Of a DNA stretch of 64,000 nt, positions 10,175 to 21,425 are shown piece by piece. The stretch is from positions 34,796,821 to 34,860,820 of the forward strand of contig CM069590.1 of the NCBI GenBank assembly GCA_035771175.1. The letters are read 5' to 3'. Position numbers and translations under genes: made by a program. Positions within the stretch are counted from its first letter, which is position 1. Each line of letters begins with the position of its first letter. The notes under the pieces were generated by a model. The model searched no databases, was not told where the DNA came from, and saw only the letters and a program-made list of their open reading frames with translations. This DNA comes from Paratinospora sagittata. Lineage: Eukaryota; Streptophyta; Magnoliopsida; Ranunculales; Menispermaceae.

Positions 10175-11832
10175 TATTAATCCCATTATCCTCATGAGTC
10201 ATATATGAGAAAATATATTTTGATGATTACAAACCACATTGTTATATTATCAATATATTGCATATACATTGCATATCTTATTGCATGAAGATTCGATCAA
10301 GATTCGATGATGCATGGTGGAAGAGCTATCAAGATCAAATTGAAGACCATAATTTTTTGAAGATAGATTTTATGCTATTAGAATTGTTTATGTTTGTAGA
10401 ACCTATGTATCGCATGATTCAGCAAGTGTTCATGTTCTTGCATGATTGCATGTTTAATGGATTTGTTTTAGAAGTGTTTTCGTTCGATTTTTTGATCGCT
10501 CATGATGAATTCTCAATGATTGATTTGATCCAAAAAATACTGAGTTTTTAATCCTGTTTGATCGAGTGTTGAAAGTCTAAAAAATTGCTTAAGTTTTCTA
10601 TCAGGACACTCATACGATGGCTAGTTAATTAAGAAACAAGCTAGCATTAGGACATTGATTAAATATCAACACGCTGACAGTTGTTTGGGTTTAAAATGTT
10701 TTGAAACGTTAAGACGCTACTCAACCAAGAGCGCCCTCATGAAACCAACCTTATGACCTATCAGGATGTTGATTGAATGTCAGGGCACTTACTATTTTCT
10801 GGGTTTTGAAAAGTTTCAAACCATCAGGACACTACTAGTATGTTAGCACCCTCAAAGACAGAAAATGTTAGAAGAGTGTGTGTTGAGTCAGGACGCTCAT
10901 GGTCTATCAGGACGCTCACACGACACTGTCAACTCTGTCAAAAAGCTAATCAAAGATATCATCCTGTGCCACCATTCTGAATTTTCTATTTTCGTGAAAG
11001 CACAGATGATTCAGGTGCTACTTCATAAATTGAATCATTCCATTTTCATGAAAGGTTTTAACCGTTTGACTTGAAACAAATTTGAGTGCCAAAAATCTTT
11101 TTGAAGATCAAATCAAACATAATTTATATATATGTGGCACATTGAGCCATTGCATATACAGAACACAAGAAAGAAAAATCTTAGCTTAATCTTTGTGCTT
11201 TAACTCTTGAAAGTTATACTCCTTTTTGCTGCAAAAATCCTTAATCATTTTGCGAAAACTCTGATATAGTTTTTTTTCTCGTGGATTTGCTAAACTTTAA
11301 ACTCCAATTTTTTTCAAAATCCATCGGAGAAAGAGGAGCTTTGAACCTCACGATTTTTCAGTTGCACTTCATAACATATCATTACTAAATCTGTGGTAAC
11401 TGAGGTTCATTCGAAAAATCTGTAAGTATTTCGTTGATTCTCGGTAAAGAAATCAAAACTATACTTGTATTTCAGTTATCAAGTGACTGTGAGTGTCACT
11501 TGGTTGACCAAGTGCGCTCGGACTTTGTAAAAGTTGTTCTGAAGCCTGCAAGTTGAGAAACTGTAATGGTTTGATTCTCAACTGTAAGATAATCGGATAG
11601 TGGAGTTTGAACAAAATCCTAACTAGGAGGTTCGGTAGTGGATGTAGGCGCGGTCGAACCGCTATAAATCCTGTGTTGCTATCTTTATTGTTCATTCTTT
11701 GTTAATTTGTATATCTTTCCATAACCTACTAAACATTATTAATTGTTTTAAAAAGAAAGGCATTAACCTGTTATTGTCCAATTCACCCCCCCCCCCCCAC
11801 CCCCCCAATTCTTGGACACATCTGGCCCAACA
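10175..11832 (+). repeat. 5' LTR of element A
   Basis: About 1658 bp. It starts TATTAATCCCATTATCC, where the 3' copy has TGTTAATCCAATTATCC, so the terminal TG is mutated to TA. It ends CTGGCCCAACA, next to the PBS. A TATA-like run (TTTATATATATGTGGC) lies near 11123. GGACGCT-type motifs occupy about 10600-10925. The conserved core GATGTAGGCGCGGTCGAACC is near 11641, and a C tract broken by one A (11786-11806) lies near the end. Confidence 0.88.
10600..10925 (+). repeat. GGACGCT / AGCGCCC motif array, element A 5' LTR
   Basis: Six or so units such as AAGACGCTACTC ... AAGAGCGCCCTCATG (near 10710-10740) and TCAGGACGCTCACACGAC (near 10910). Each unit is a left half GGACGCT and, 8-14 bases later, a right half AGCGCCC, a nearly complementary pair. 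The same array is in the 3' LTR at about 27690-28030. Confidence 0.7.
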
Positions 11833-11834
11833 AT

Positions 11835-11846
11835 TGGTATCAAAGC
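11835..11846 (+). promoter_or_regulatory. Primer binding site of element A
   Basis: TGGTATCAAAGC starts two bases after the LTR end. It matches TGGTATCAGAGC, the complement of the initiator tRNA-Met 3' end used by most plant copia elements, with one change. Confidence 0.85.
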
Positions 11847-11885
11847 AAGTTATCCATCAAAGTATCTTACCATCTTTGATTGAGT

Positions 11886-13383
11886 ATGGCAGGACAAAGT
11901 TCCAAGATTGTTCAAATCGCAAGTAAAGGAAACTCCACCAACAAACCACCTTCGTTTAAAGGTGATAACTACCTATATTGGAAAACCAAAATTAGGTTCT
12001 ACCTCAAAGCTCAATACCTAGAGATGTGGGATATTGTGACAAATGGTTGTCCAACACCTACAAAGTTAGTTAACTAAATTGTTGTCCCTAAGGATATAGA
12101 TGAGTGGACTACAAAAGAACAGAAGAAGGAGTTGCTAAACAATCAGGCCGTGAATATCATGTTCTGTAGTTTATTCGTTAAAGAGTTTAACAGAGTTAGC
12201 GCGTGTGAAACAACCAAGGAAATATGGGAGAAATTAGAAGTCACCCTTGAAGAAACTTTGGAAGTTAAAAAGGCAAAACTCCAATTGTCAGTAGAAAAAT
12301 ATGAGATCTATAAGATGGAAGAAATTGAATCCATAGTTGAGGCTATTGCTCAGTTTACAACGAAGTTGAATGAGATGAAAACTTTAGGTAGAAGTTATGA
12401 CCAAGAAGAAACTGTTAAGAAATTTTTGAGAGGATTACCTAGAGTTTGGGAACCCAAGGCCACGACTATAGTAGAAGCCAAAAATTTGGCTAAGTATACT
12501 TTTGATGAACTATGTGGTTCATTAATGGTTCATGAGATGAAACTGAAAGATAAGAAATGCCCAACCAAAGTAGAGAAGGCGAAGAAATGCATAGCTCTTA
12601 ATGTTGAAATCGAATCTGAAACTGATTCAGAGCCTGAGAGTATAGATGAGGATATAGCCATGTTATCTAGGAAGTTCAATATATTGATTAGAAGAAAGAG
12701 AAAAAGTAGCTCAAGCTCAAAATTTCGTAAGGGAAAGAGACTTGATGCAAAACCTGTAGAGTTGATTTCTTATGGATGTAGCAAACCAGGTCATATCAGG
12801 AGTGAAGGTCCAAATAAGTCTAAGAAGAACATCAGCTCAAGGAAGAAGGACAAGAAGGTTCTTAAAGCCACTTGGGATGACACGAGCTCAAGTGAAAGAG
12901 ATTCAGATTCTGAGCACAAAGCTGCACTTTGCCTCATGGCAAATACAAAGGTAAAATCTGAACCATTCGATGAAATTGTTATTCTTTATTCTCATATGCA
13001 AGATCTTGAACTTAGAATTAGTAAAGAGGTCAAGAAAAATGAAAAACTCAAAAAGAGTTTAGAGGAAGCTCCTAAGGAAATAAAATTTCAAAATGAAGAA
13101 ATAGAAGAGTTATCATTAGATAATGAGAAACTCAGAAGAGAGTTAGAAAAACTCAAAAATGAGAATGAAACTCTCAAAAAGAAGAATGAAGACCTTAACA
13201 ACACTGTGATTAAGTTCACTAACGGTCAAAAATTATTTGACAGGATGTTAGGATCAAAGAAATGTGCCTTTGACAAAGCTAGATTAGGTTATACACATGG
13301 GTCAAAGCAAAAAGAGTATAACACTCTACTGACCAAGAGACCTAAATGTCATAAATGTCACAGGGAAGGTCTTACCATGTTAA
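11886..13383 (+). pseudogene. gag: Element A gag, interrupted by element D
   Basis: Start ATG at 11886 (MAGQSSKIVQ). The N-terminal part (PPSFKGDNYLYWKTKI) and the UBN2-type region (WEKLEVTLEETLEVKKAKL) are copia gag, which forms the particle. One in-frame TAA lies at 12075-12077. The first knuckle is degenerate (YGCSKPGHIRSEGP, lacking two Cys). A long Lys/Glu/Leu coiled coil follows (about 13000-13200). The second knuckle begins CHKCHREG, and the frame is cut by element D before its last Cys. The rest of gag resumes at 22481. Element C carries the same protein at 58806-60429. Confidence 0.85.
13379..13383. repeat. Target-site duplication of element D, left copy (GTTAA)
   Basis: GTTAA precedes the D 5' LTR and recurs at 22481-22485 immediately after the D 3' LTR. 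It is a perfect 5-bp match, and it lies inside the second gag zinc knuckle of element A. Confidence 0.95.
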
Positions 13384-13729
13384 TATTATCTCAATGAACC
13401 CCATGACATGAATGTTTTGATGATTCCAAATATCTCCAATTTGTCTATCTAATGATCTTGTCAAGTGTTTCAGATTTATCAAGAATCAAGATCAAGGAAC
13501 TGAGCTTATAAGCCTATTGATCATCTCAAGTAAAGTTCAGAGTCTGTCTGTACTTAGAATATAACGTCTATCGATCAACTTACTTTCAACAAGATTTTAT
13601 CATTTGGATATTTTGATCATAACATTCTAATCGTACCTTATGATTTTTACAGTATTTGATTTAATCCGAAATTAACTTGTTTTATCTGGCTTTAATCGAG
13701 AAATCAAAAATCGTTTTTGTAAAGTCTTT

Positions 13730-14290
13730 CAGGATGCTAATGTTTTAACAGTGCCCTCCTAGACTTGATAAGTTAGAACGCTGATAAAATATTAGGACGC
13801 TCAAGGTTGAATTGACCTGATAAATAAGGACGCTCACTTGGTAATAGCGACATTTCCTTTATCAACCTTTGAGAATGTCAAGACGCTGACTTAGTTTCAG
13901 CTCGCTAAAATTTCTTTCTATTTTTAAGTAATTTCTATCTTTAAGGACGCTGATAAGTTATAAGTTGAATAAATTATCAGGACGCTCCTTGTGTAGGAGC
14001 GCCCTCTTCTTTAGAATCAACTTAAGTAACTTTTAGGACGCTTACCGTCCGTCGGCGCACTTAACATTGTTTTAAAATTGTTTATAATTGTTCAGGACGT
14101 TTACTCTTGAGTAGCGCCCTCGTGTGTCAAAAGTTTTTAACATAAAGCAGGACGCTCACTGAGAAGTAGCGCCCACATAAATTAAGTCGTTTAATTGTCA
14201 AAGCAAGCCAGGATGCTTACTACTTAGTAGTGCCCTCACTTCATTGTTCAATAGGACGTTGATGTTCTATGAGCGCCCTCAAAGGAACAA
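13730..14290 (+). repeat. GGACGCT / AGCGCCC inverted-repeat array, element D 5' LTR
   Basis: About nine units spaced 40-100 bp. The clearest is GGACGCTCCT (13980-13989), loop TGTGT, AGGAGCGCCC (13995-14004), a 10-bp stem with one mismatch. Others are near 14093, 14147, 14210 and 14254. Right halves end in CCCTC. Many units have lost CpGs (GGATGCT, AGTGCCC), as expected of methylated DNA. The array lies upstream of the TATA box. Confidence 0.85.
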
Positions 14291-14570
14291 AACGACAAAA
14301 ATGATATTTTTACTATTTTGACTTGTACGTCCTTTTCGCCATCTTTTCAGAACAACTTTTCATACAAAACTAATTTTTTGTATTTGTAAGAGATATTCTT
14401 TGAATCATGAACCATGTCTTCTAAAACTTTCCTTATTCATGTATCTGGAGAAAATCAGAATACTCATGAAATGTGCAGTTGCCATTTTGTGATTTATTCT
14501 AGCCGTTGTGAGTAAACGTTCATATTTGAAATTTAAATTCAAATGAACAACAGCTTTATCTCTACAAGTC

Positions 14571-14578
14571 TATAAATA
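14571..14578 (+). promoter_or_regulatory. TATA box of element D 5' LTR
   Basis: TATAAATA lies between the upstream motif array and the downstream hairpin array, as a retroelement core promoter should. The same site is at 21714-21721 in the 3' LTR. Confidence 0.65.
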
Positions 14579-14960
14579 CATACACTTAACAATTTGTTAA
14601 GACCACCGTAAATTCTCTTAGCTAAAACGTTTTTTGAAAGTTAATCGAATTTTCATATGGTCAAGAAAACGTTTAAGTCGCTTTATTTTCAAAGAGTTTA
14701 CTTTGAGACTTTACATATTCAAATGATTTTCATACTGATTTAACATTCTATCTTTATCTGAAAATCTATTTGAAAGTTTAAACTGTTTTCACTCAAATCG
14801 TTCAGCACCGTTTTACTTATATCATTCTTGCTAAAAGAGAAATTTGAGAGATAGTTCATAGGATACGGTTGTATTCAATTCCATATCCTATATACTGTAT
14901 AAAGGTTGTAACAGTAGTTAGATAAACTACTGAGTTGATATTCTCCATTCAACAAAGTTA

Positions 14961-15175
14961 GGTCGCCTCACACCCATAAGTTGAGAGTAGGTCTTCTCAC
15001 ACTCGTAAGTTGAGAAATGGTAATTCTCACACCCGCAAGTTGAGAAACGGTAGTTCTCACACCCCGTAAGTTGGGATAGGTTGGTCTCAGGCCTATAAGA
15101 TGAGCAGTGTAACGGTTGTTCTCACACCCGCAAGTTGAGAAAAGGTGTAACGGTTTGATTCTCACTTGTAAGAGA
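14961..15175 (+). repeat. TTCTCA ... TGAGAA tandem hairpin array, element D 5' LTR
   Basis: Six to seven units of about 28-37 bp, consensus TTCTCACACCCGYAAGTTG followed by AGAA(A)CGG. Each unit pairs its TTCTCA with its TGAGAA around a CACCCGYAAGT loop. The array lies in the transcribed part of the LTR. The 3' LTR has the matching array at 22088-22290. Confidence 0.85.
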
Positions 15176-15365
15176 ATTCCTTAGTGACAAGGTTAAAATC
15201 CTAGCTGAGGAGGTTGGGTAGTGGACGTAGTCAAGTAGCCGAACCACTATAAATCGACTGTGCATATCTGTTTATTTTCTGCACTTTAATTTTGCCATTG
15301 TAATTATTTTTAAATTTTCTAAGTGTCCAATTCACCCCCCTTTTGGACATATCTGGGCCAACAAT

Positions 15366-15377
15366 TGGTATCAGAGC
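15366..15377 (+). promoter_or_regulatory. Primer binding site of element D
   Basis: TGGTATCAGAGC is a perfect match to the complement of the initiator tRNA-Met 3' end, two bases after the 5' LTR. Confidence 0.93.
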
Positions 15378-15419
15378 AGTATTGCTCTTCAAAGAAACTT
15401 CACAGTTTCTTTGATATCA

Positions 15420-16433
15420 ATGGCAATGACCAGAGGGACTGTCATAGAACTAGGTCAACCTTTAGATAGACCACCTCTGTTCAATAAAGACCGGTTTGAA
15501 GATTGGATGATAAGGATGAAATCCTTTCTACGATCTAAGGATATCAGTCTATGGGAAATGGTTGTAAACGGCTACACCATGCCCAACAAACCTATTGAGC
15601 TATGGACAGATGAAAAAGGACTAAATGATAAACTTAACGCTTAAACTGTCTATGCCTTGTATTGTTCTCTACCCGAAGAAGAAGTTGAAAGGGTAGTTCA
15701 TCTTGAGAGTGCCAAGTAAATTTGGGAAACACTCAAATCACTTCATTGTGAAAAGATAAACATTAGAGATGAAAAGCTCAAAGAGTCTGATAGACTATTT
15801 GATGCCTTTGAGATATCGGAAGATGAATCTCTCGATACGGCATGCAACAGATATCAATCTATTCTTGATGGAATGCAAGAACTGAATCAGGAAATACCTG
15901 CAGAGAAATCTCTTGTATATTTTTGTGATAAGTTTTCAAAGAAAAGGAATGATAAGTTGACTATGTTAGTTGAATTTGTTGAACCATGGGAAATGAATTT
16001 AAAAGAGCACTGTGATCTCTTGCAAACCATGGAAAGAAGGGATGAAACTAGAGACCCAGCTAGAACATTAGAAGAGCCACTCATTAAGTTTAGGGTTCTA
16101 AAAAGTGAGTCAGTTCATGATAACCTGCAACATTTTGTACTTCTTGTAAATGAACTTGAAAACTTTGGAAAAACTTTATCTCATTTTACTTTAGTACAAT
16201 ATTTTTTCAATAGTTTTCCTGAGAATTGGAAATATAAAATACAATTTATAAATGAGTACTCAAATCCATTTGAAATCAGTTTTGAAGAAATTGATTATAT
16301 TTTGAATGGGTTAGAAACTTCATCTGAGAGTGAAGACATTCTTGCAAATATACCAACCAGGAGCGGAAGTGAACTGGCTGATGATATATACACTGTGTCA
16401 TCAATCCTCATCAAGCACATCCAGAACGCTTAA
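15420..16433 (+). pseudogene. gag: Element D gag-like ORF
   Basis: Start ATG at 15420 (MAMTRGTVIELG), 43 bp after the PBS. The opening (RPPLFNKDRFEDWMIRMKSF) parallels element A gag (PPSFKGDNYLYWKTKI), so it is a diverged copia gag. The same frame runs to 16433 with two stops (TAA at 15642 and 15717), then IWETLKSLHCEKINIRDEKL of the UBN2 region. A second gag-like block (VHDNLQHFVLLVNELENFGK, then FNSFPENWKYKI) follows, so the capsid part may be partly duplicated. No CCHC knuckle or protease follows. It would supply or poison the particle shell; now broken. Confidence 0.75.
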
Positions 16434-17204
16434 TGAAAGAGCTCCTGATAGAATGTCGGTAAAAAAGTCAACATGGAGAACAAAGATAATGAATTATCTC
16501 AACTGCTTCAAAATGAGATAGAGTGCTCAAGTCAAGGACTTTGCAGTACCATGAGGTAAAAATAAAAAATTATGCAAAGGTATAAAAGTCACTCTCGTCA
16601 CTAATGTTTTTATCAAAATATACTTATCAGTGATAAATGATTGTCTTTAATCGTGCAATGCTTAGAATGCTTAAACATTTTCACTCATGATTAAATTATT
16701 GTGGATTGGTTGATGAAATATAACTTGTGATATTGTTTATTCAACCATGCATTACTTAAGGATATTTGGTCAAATTTGACTAATAGTAATGCTTAAATGT
16801 CCTGAAACAAACTATCGACAAATAAGGATGCTCACGCGTATATTAGCTCTAGTCGGTCATGAATGCTAGTTAGAAGAAGGACGCTAATCGATCGTAAATG
16901 TAAAATAACTTAAACCGCCTTTAGAAACTATGAAGTGTCACGTGCTGGTGTGTGTCAGGAGCGAGCTTATCTCTTTTTCACTATAAAATCAAACTTTTGT
17001 AACCTAGTTGTTACTTCTCACCTTTTGTGCCCTAGGACGCTTTAAAGAGAACTTACCATGAACTGTTTCAAATTTACCATAGAACCTTCATCTTTAACCT
17101 TTGGTAAATCCTATTCTCTGTTCATTTTTGAATCCTCTATTTTCTAGTGTATCAGTCTTTGTCTTGTTGTCTCAGTTCTTCATATCCTCTCATTTGATTT
17201 TTCA
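16434..17204 (+). other. Element D spacer with GGACGCT-type motifs before ORF2
   Basis: No ORF is supported. Copies of the LTR motif occur here: GGATGCTCACGCG (near 16827), GGACGCTAATCG (near 16878), GGAGCGAGCTT (near 16958) and GGACGCTTT (near 17035). LTR U3-like motifs inside the element, just before ORF2, suggest an internal promoter or a captured LTR piece. Confidence 0.55.
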
Positions 17205-20200
17205 ATGGCACTCAAACTCGAAAAGCTTCGCCTTTTCTCAGCAAGAAAACGAGTTGGGTCGCCATCATCACCTCCAGATAGGAGTGTGAGACCAAGAGTT
17301 GAACCAACTCAAGCCGAACTAGTTGAGGAACCCACATCATCTGTACCCACACCTCCTATTGAGATCGCATCTGGACCATCTCACCCACCTTCTTCTTCTC
17401 AAATAAGAAGAAAGGGAGATAATGCCAAGAAACTCATGAACCGAGCTGTCATTGATGGAGGCTATGTCAATTTCGATTTATTCATTAACTCTCACATGGA
17501 CATTTTCTCTCTATTTGAATTCCAAGGTTGGATCGATTTACTTACCCTCAATTCAGAATGGTACCCCAGTCTCGTTAGGCAATTCTATTCAAATATGGTC
17601 AATAAACCCGGTTCTGATCTCACAAAATAATCTGTGGTGAAGGAAAAATTTGTTGAGATTTCTCCCAGATTCTTTTCTAAAGCATTCTCCTTGCCAAATA
17701 ATGAAAGTGCCCACGTACTTTCATTTACCAAAAATAAAGTCCAATATCCATGCTATAACAGCCTTTCTACTCTCAATCTTATTTCAAGGAAAAAGGACCA
17801 TTCGAGTGTTGACAAGAAACTTACAAATCAGTCCTTTGAACTTATTCCCAGAATCATCCACAACATCATTCAGGATAAGTCCGGCAGCAGGGGTAATGTG
17901 AATGAATTAGAGTTATTCTTAATCTGGTGCATTCTGGAGAGGAAGAAAGTGAATTTCCCCCGCATTCTCATGCATGTGATGAATACTGTGGTTAGTAAGA
18001 GAGGAGGTACACCACTTGGTATGTACCTCACCACTCTATTCGAGAGATGTGGCATCAATTTCAGTGGAAAAAGCTTCAAGGAGACTAGCAGATACAACTG
18101 CATTGGTCAAACCACTATAAAATTGATGAGATACACTTATGTCCCTGCATTGGAAAAATGGCTTCCAATGTCAGAAGTTCCACTTGAAGGTGAATCAAGT
18201 GGAAAAGATGAAATAAGAGAAGAACATGTCTCAGCAATAGAGAGAGAAGCTGCCCAAGCTTTTACTGTTCAAGAAGAACAGGTTGTCCAAGAAGAAGTTG
18301 TTTCCACAGCTAACTTTGAGCATGTTTCAATTGATGATGTCAAAATTGAACATGCAGAGCAAGTTGTTCATGTTGAAGAACATCTAGTTGAAGAGGTGAC
18401 CCAGATTGCTCAAGCAGCTGTTGAAGAACATTTGCATGAGTCAGAAAATTTTGATGCAATCTTGGAGGAAATCACCAAAGAAAGAGTCAGTGAGGACTCA
18501 AATAAAACCATCTCCAGACCACCATCTCCATTTGATATCCCTATATCAATAGAATCTGAAGACTTGCAGAAGAATGAGTCCGATAGTGTAAAAAGTCAGG
18601 ATTCAGAGGGCTATGATTTGGCTATCATACCTTATTAGTGAGATGACATGAATGCAAAGGTTGTTAAAGAAGATCATGTTAAAGACTTTCATGAGGCCAA
18701 TGTTGAATTTCAAGCAGAAGATGAAATGGAACATGTTCATGAAGAAAGCTCATCTGATCAAGAGCCGCCTTCCTATCCTTCTACAAGCAGGCCAAATGAT
18801 GAATTCTTCAGAGAAGAAGATTTTCTGAGAAGAGTTAGAGAGAAGATCATATCATTGTCATATCTCAACTAATGACTCATTTAGAACAGAATCAAGTTCA
18901 GCTAAAGAATGAGACATTATCAGAAGTCTGAGAATCTCTAAAATCTCATGAGAGAGTTGAGATTAATGAGATAAAAGAATTTAACTCTCATATGATCAAG
19001 GCAACTGAAGTACTCGAGAAAATAACTCATCAAATGGACAGACAATTAAATGTCATGCAGTATTTGCCTTCATCGAGCTCTACTTCATCATCAAATGATG
19101 ATTTTATAAAGAACAATCAGGAGAACATGCAAAGATTAAGACATTCATTAAAGCATTTGTTGCTACTGTTCCCCCGAGATTGGCAGCTCCTCGACAACTT
19201 CCAGCCAGACCTCAAGTTTCACAAAGTAGCACAATACCAGCTTCGCCAAGTAGGGATACAAGTGTTATAACTAACGAAGCTTTGAAGAAGATTCTTGAAG
19301 AAATTCAAAGCTTAAGAGGTAAAATGGTCGAATCCTCTAAAGATGAGTCCATTTATAAAACTCTGCAATCAGTTTTGGATGCTATCTTGGATCAAGTAAC
19401 GAGCAAGACAGCGCTTGATCCAGTGCTGCAGGCCATCTCTAGTCTAAAAGAGAATCTAGACACTGCAAGGCCAGCACAACCAGAGGATGATAGACTAACC
19501 AAGATTCTCGACTTGGTTACTCGTTCTTTTGAAAAGCTACGAAACTTGGAGAACAAGATGCCTTTCCTTGCCACAACCATTATGGATCTGTCTTATACTG
19601 TCATCACAGCTGCAAATCGAGTGGAAGGAGTAGTAGGCTTCTTTGAAGACCTCTTCAAAGCAATTAATAGTAGACTGCATCCTACTGTGTGGTATATTGC
19701 CTCTAGCATGAAACGTTTTACAATGCTCTTTCATCTATTGAAGAAGAAAAGTGTAAAGGTTCGACTTACACCAAGAGCTCCAGCCTTCACACGCCCTCAA
19801 GGACCTAAGGAGTCTGACAGTCTTCTTGTCATATTAGAATGTGAAGATGAAAAATCATCCGATGAAGAGCCTCTACATCGAATCAGCAGAAAAGTGTCTC
19901 CACCCACAGATCCCTCATCAGAAATTATTCCTGATCCCAAACGCAAGCGACCAATCAGGCCAGAATTTAAAGGTCATACATTTTTTCCTAATTTTGCTCA
20001 AGGTCTTGTGGAATGAAAAGCAAAAGTATTCAAACCTGGTCCACTTCTTGATTCATTGAAAAATCTAGGAAGGGTATTGTAATTGATGAATCTGTCAGTA
20101 GTATGAGACAGAGCACACGTGATTCTTCAAGACCACAAGCACCAAGGAAACCCAAGAATTATGCACCTAGTTCCAGTGGATCCAAGAAGGATGAGGAGGC

Positions 20201-20291
20201 CGAAACAAAAAGAAAAGGAAAAGGTCCCAGTACGAGCTCACTCTACCCACTTTTTGATGTTTTCAAAAGGGGGAGAAGAGATTGCAAATAA
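17205..20291 (+). pseudogene. Element D ORF2: putative plant transposon protein with coiled-coil tail
   Basis: The ATG at 17205 (MALKLEKLRLFSARKR) opens a frame running to 18638 with one stop (TAA at 17628-17630). The domain (RAVIDGGYVNFDLFINSHMD through LFLIWCILERKKVNFPRI to the IGQTTIKLMRYTYVP region at about 18150) matches the 'putative plant transposon protein' family (PF20167 from memory). It is followed by an acidic Glu/Val/His-rich segment (18180-18640), and, after stops and frameshifts, a coiled-coil-like stretch (18650-20016) and a basic Ser/Lys tail (20103-20291). Function unknown; position between gag and PPT is where Sireviruses and Athila elements keep an extra ORF. No signal peptide or membrane segment is seen, so an envelope role is not supported. 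Confidence 0.7.
20260..20278 (+). promoter_or_regulatory. Upstream PPT-like tract of element D
   Basis: TTTTCAAAAGGGGGAGAAG is identical to the tract at 27019-27037 in element A. It lies about 250 bp before the LTR, whereas the PPT proper is adjacent to the LTR. Extra polypurine tracts are a known Sirevirus trait. Confidence 0.7.
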
Positions 20292-20512
20292 TAAGGTTAA
20301 GTTAGCTCAAGTGGTAAGTTACATGTAAGGGGAAGTTCTATCTAAGTTATTGTACTCATTCTTGTATATTATATTGTTTGCAACTTATCGTGTAAATACT
20401 TATGATTGAAATGAGATAGAACTAATATGTATGCAAATACCATTCTAAATTCGTTATATGTTTAATACATGAATATAATTATATGCATGATCTCTGAGTA
20501 TTTGAAATCATC

Positions 20513-20526
20513 AAAAATGGGGAGAT
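20513..20526 (+). promoter_or_regulatory. Polypurine tract of element D
   Basis: AAAAATGGGGAGAT immediately precedes the 3' LTR start (TGTTATC). It is the primer site for plus-strand synthesis. Confidence 0.85.
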
Positions 20527-20874
20527 TGTTATCACAATGAACCCTATGACATGAATGTTTTGATGATTCCAAATATCTCCATTTTGTCTATCTAATGATC
20601 TTGTCAAGTGTTTCAGATTTATCAAGAATCAATATCAAGGAACTGAGCTTACAAGCCTATTGATCATCTCAAGTAAAGTTCAGAGTCTATATGTACTTAG
20701 AATGTAAAGTCTATCGATCAACTTACTTTCTGCAAGATTTTATCGTTTGCATATTTTGATCGTAACATTCTAATCGTACCTTATGATTTCTACAGTATTT
20801 GATTTAATCCGAAAATAACTTGTTTTATCTGACTTTAATTGAGAAATCAAAAATCGTTTTTGTAAAGTCTTTCA

Positions 20875-21425
20875 GGACACTAATGTTTTAGCAGTGCCCT
20901 CCTGGACTTGATAAGTCAGGACGTTGATAAAATATTAGGACGCTCAAGATTGAATTGATCTAATTAATAAGGACGCTCACTTGGTAATAGGGACTTTTCC
21001 ATTATCAACCTTTGAAAATGTCAAGACGCTAACTTAGTTTCAGCTCACTAAAATTTCTTTCTGTTTTTAAGTGATTTCTATCTTTAAGGACGCTGATAAG
21101 TTATAAGTTGAATAAATTATTAGGACGCTCCTTGTGTAGAAGTGCCCTCTTCTTTAGAATCAACTTACATAACTTTTAGGACGCTTACCGTCTGTCAGCG
21201 CACTTAACATTGTTTTAAAACTATTTTTAATTGTTCATGACGCTTACTCTTGAGTAACGCCCTCGTGTGTCAAAAGTTTTTAAAACAAAGCAAGACACTC
21301 ACCGGGAAGTAGCGCCCTCATGAATTAAGTCGTTTAATTGTCAAAGCAAGTCAGGACGCTTACTATTTAATAGCGTTTTCACTTCATTGTTCAGTAGAAC
21401 GCTGATGTTTTATGAGCGCCCTCAA
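20875..21425 (+). repeat. GGACGCT / AGCGCCC array, element D 3' LTR
   Basis: The partner of the 5' array. Several units differ by C-to-T or G-to-A (GGACACT near 20875, AGCGTTTTC near 21372), so the palindromes decayed independently after insertion. Confidence 0.8.

Larger units (their letters stand above)
13384..15363 (+). repeat. 5' LTR of element D
   Basis: About 1980 bp, starting TATTATCTCAATGAACC (the 3' copy has TGTTATCACAATGAACC) and ending CATATCTGGGCCAACA. TATA box TATAAATA at 14571-14578, preceded by the inverted-repeat array (13730-14290) and followed by the TTCTCA/TGAGAA hairpin array (14961-15175). The order implies a U3 with array, then promoter, then R/U5 with hairpins. Confidence 0.92.

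Noticed and set aside
10258..11926. Short ORFs in the element A 5' LTR
   Set aside because: LTR sequence with no domain; most have a matching position in the 3' LTR.
13730..14290. CRISPR-like spaced repeats
   Set aside because: Units are short, imperfect inverted repeats in plant LTRs, with no fixed repeat length and no cas genes.
17205..20291. Envelope-like gene
   Set aside because: The position fits, but no signal peptide or membrane segment was seen and the domain is of the plant transposon-protein type.
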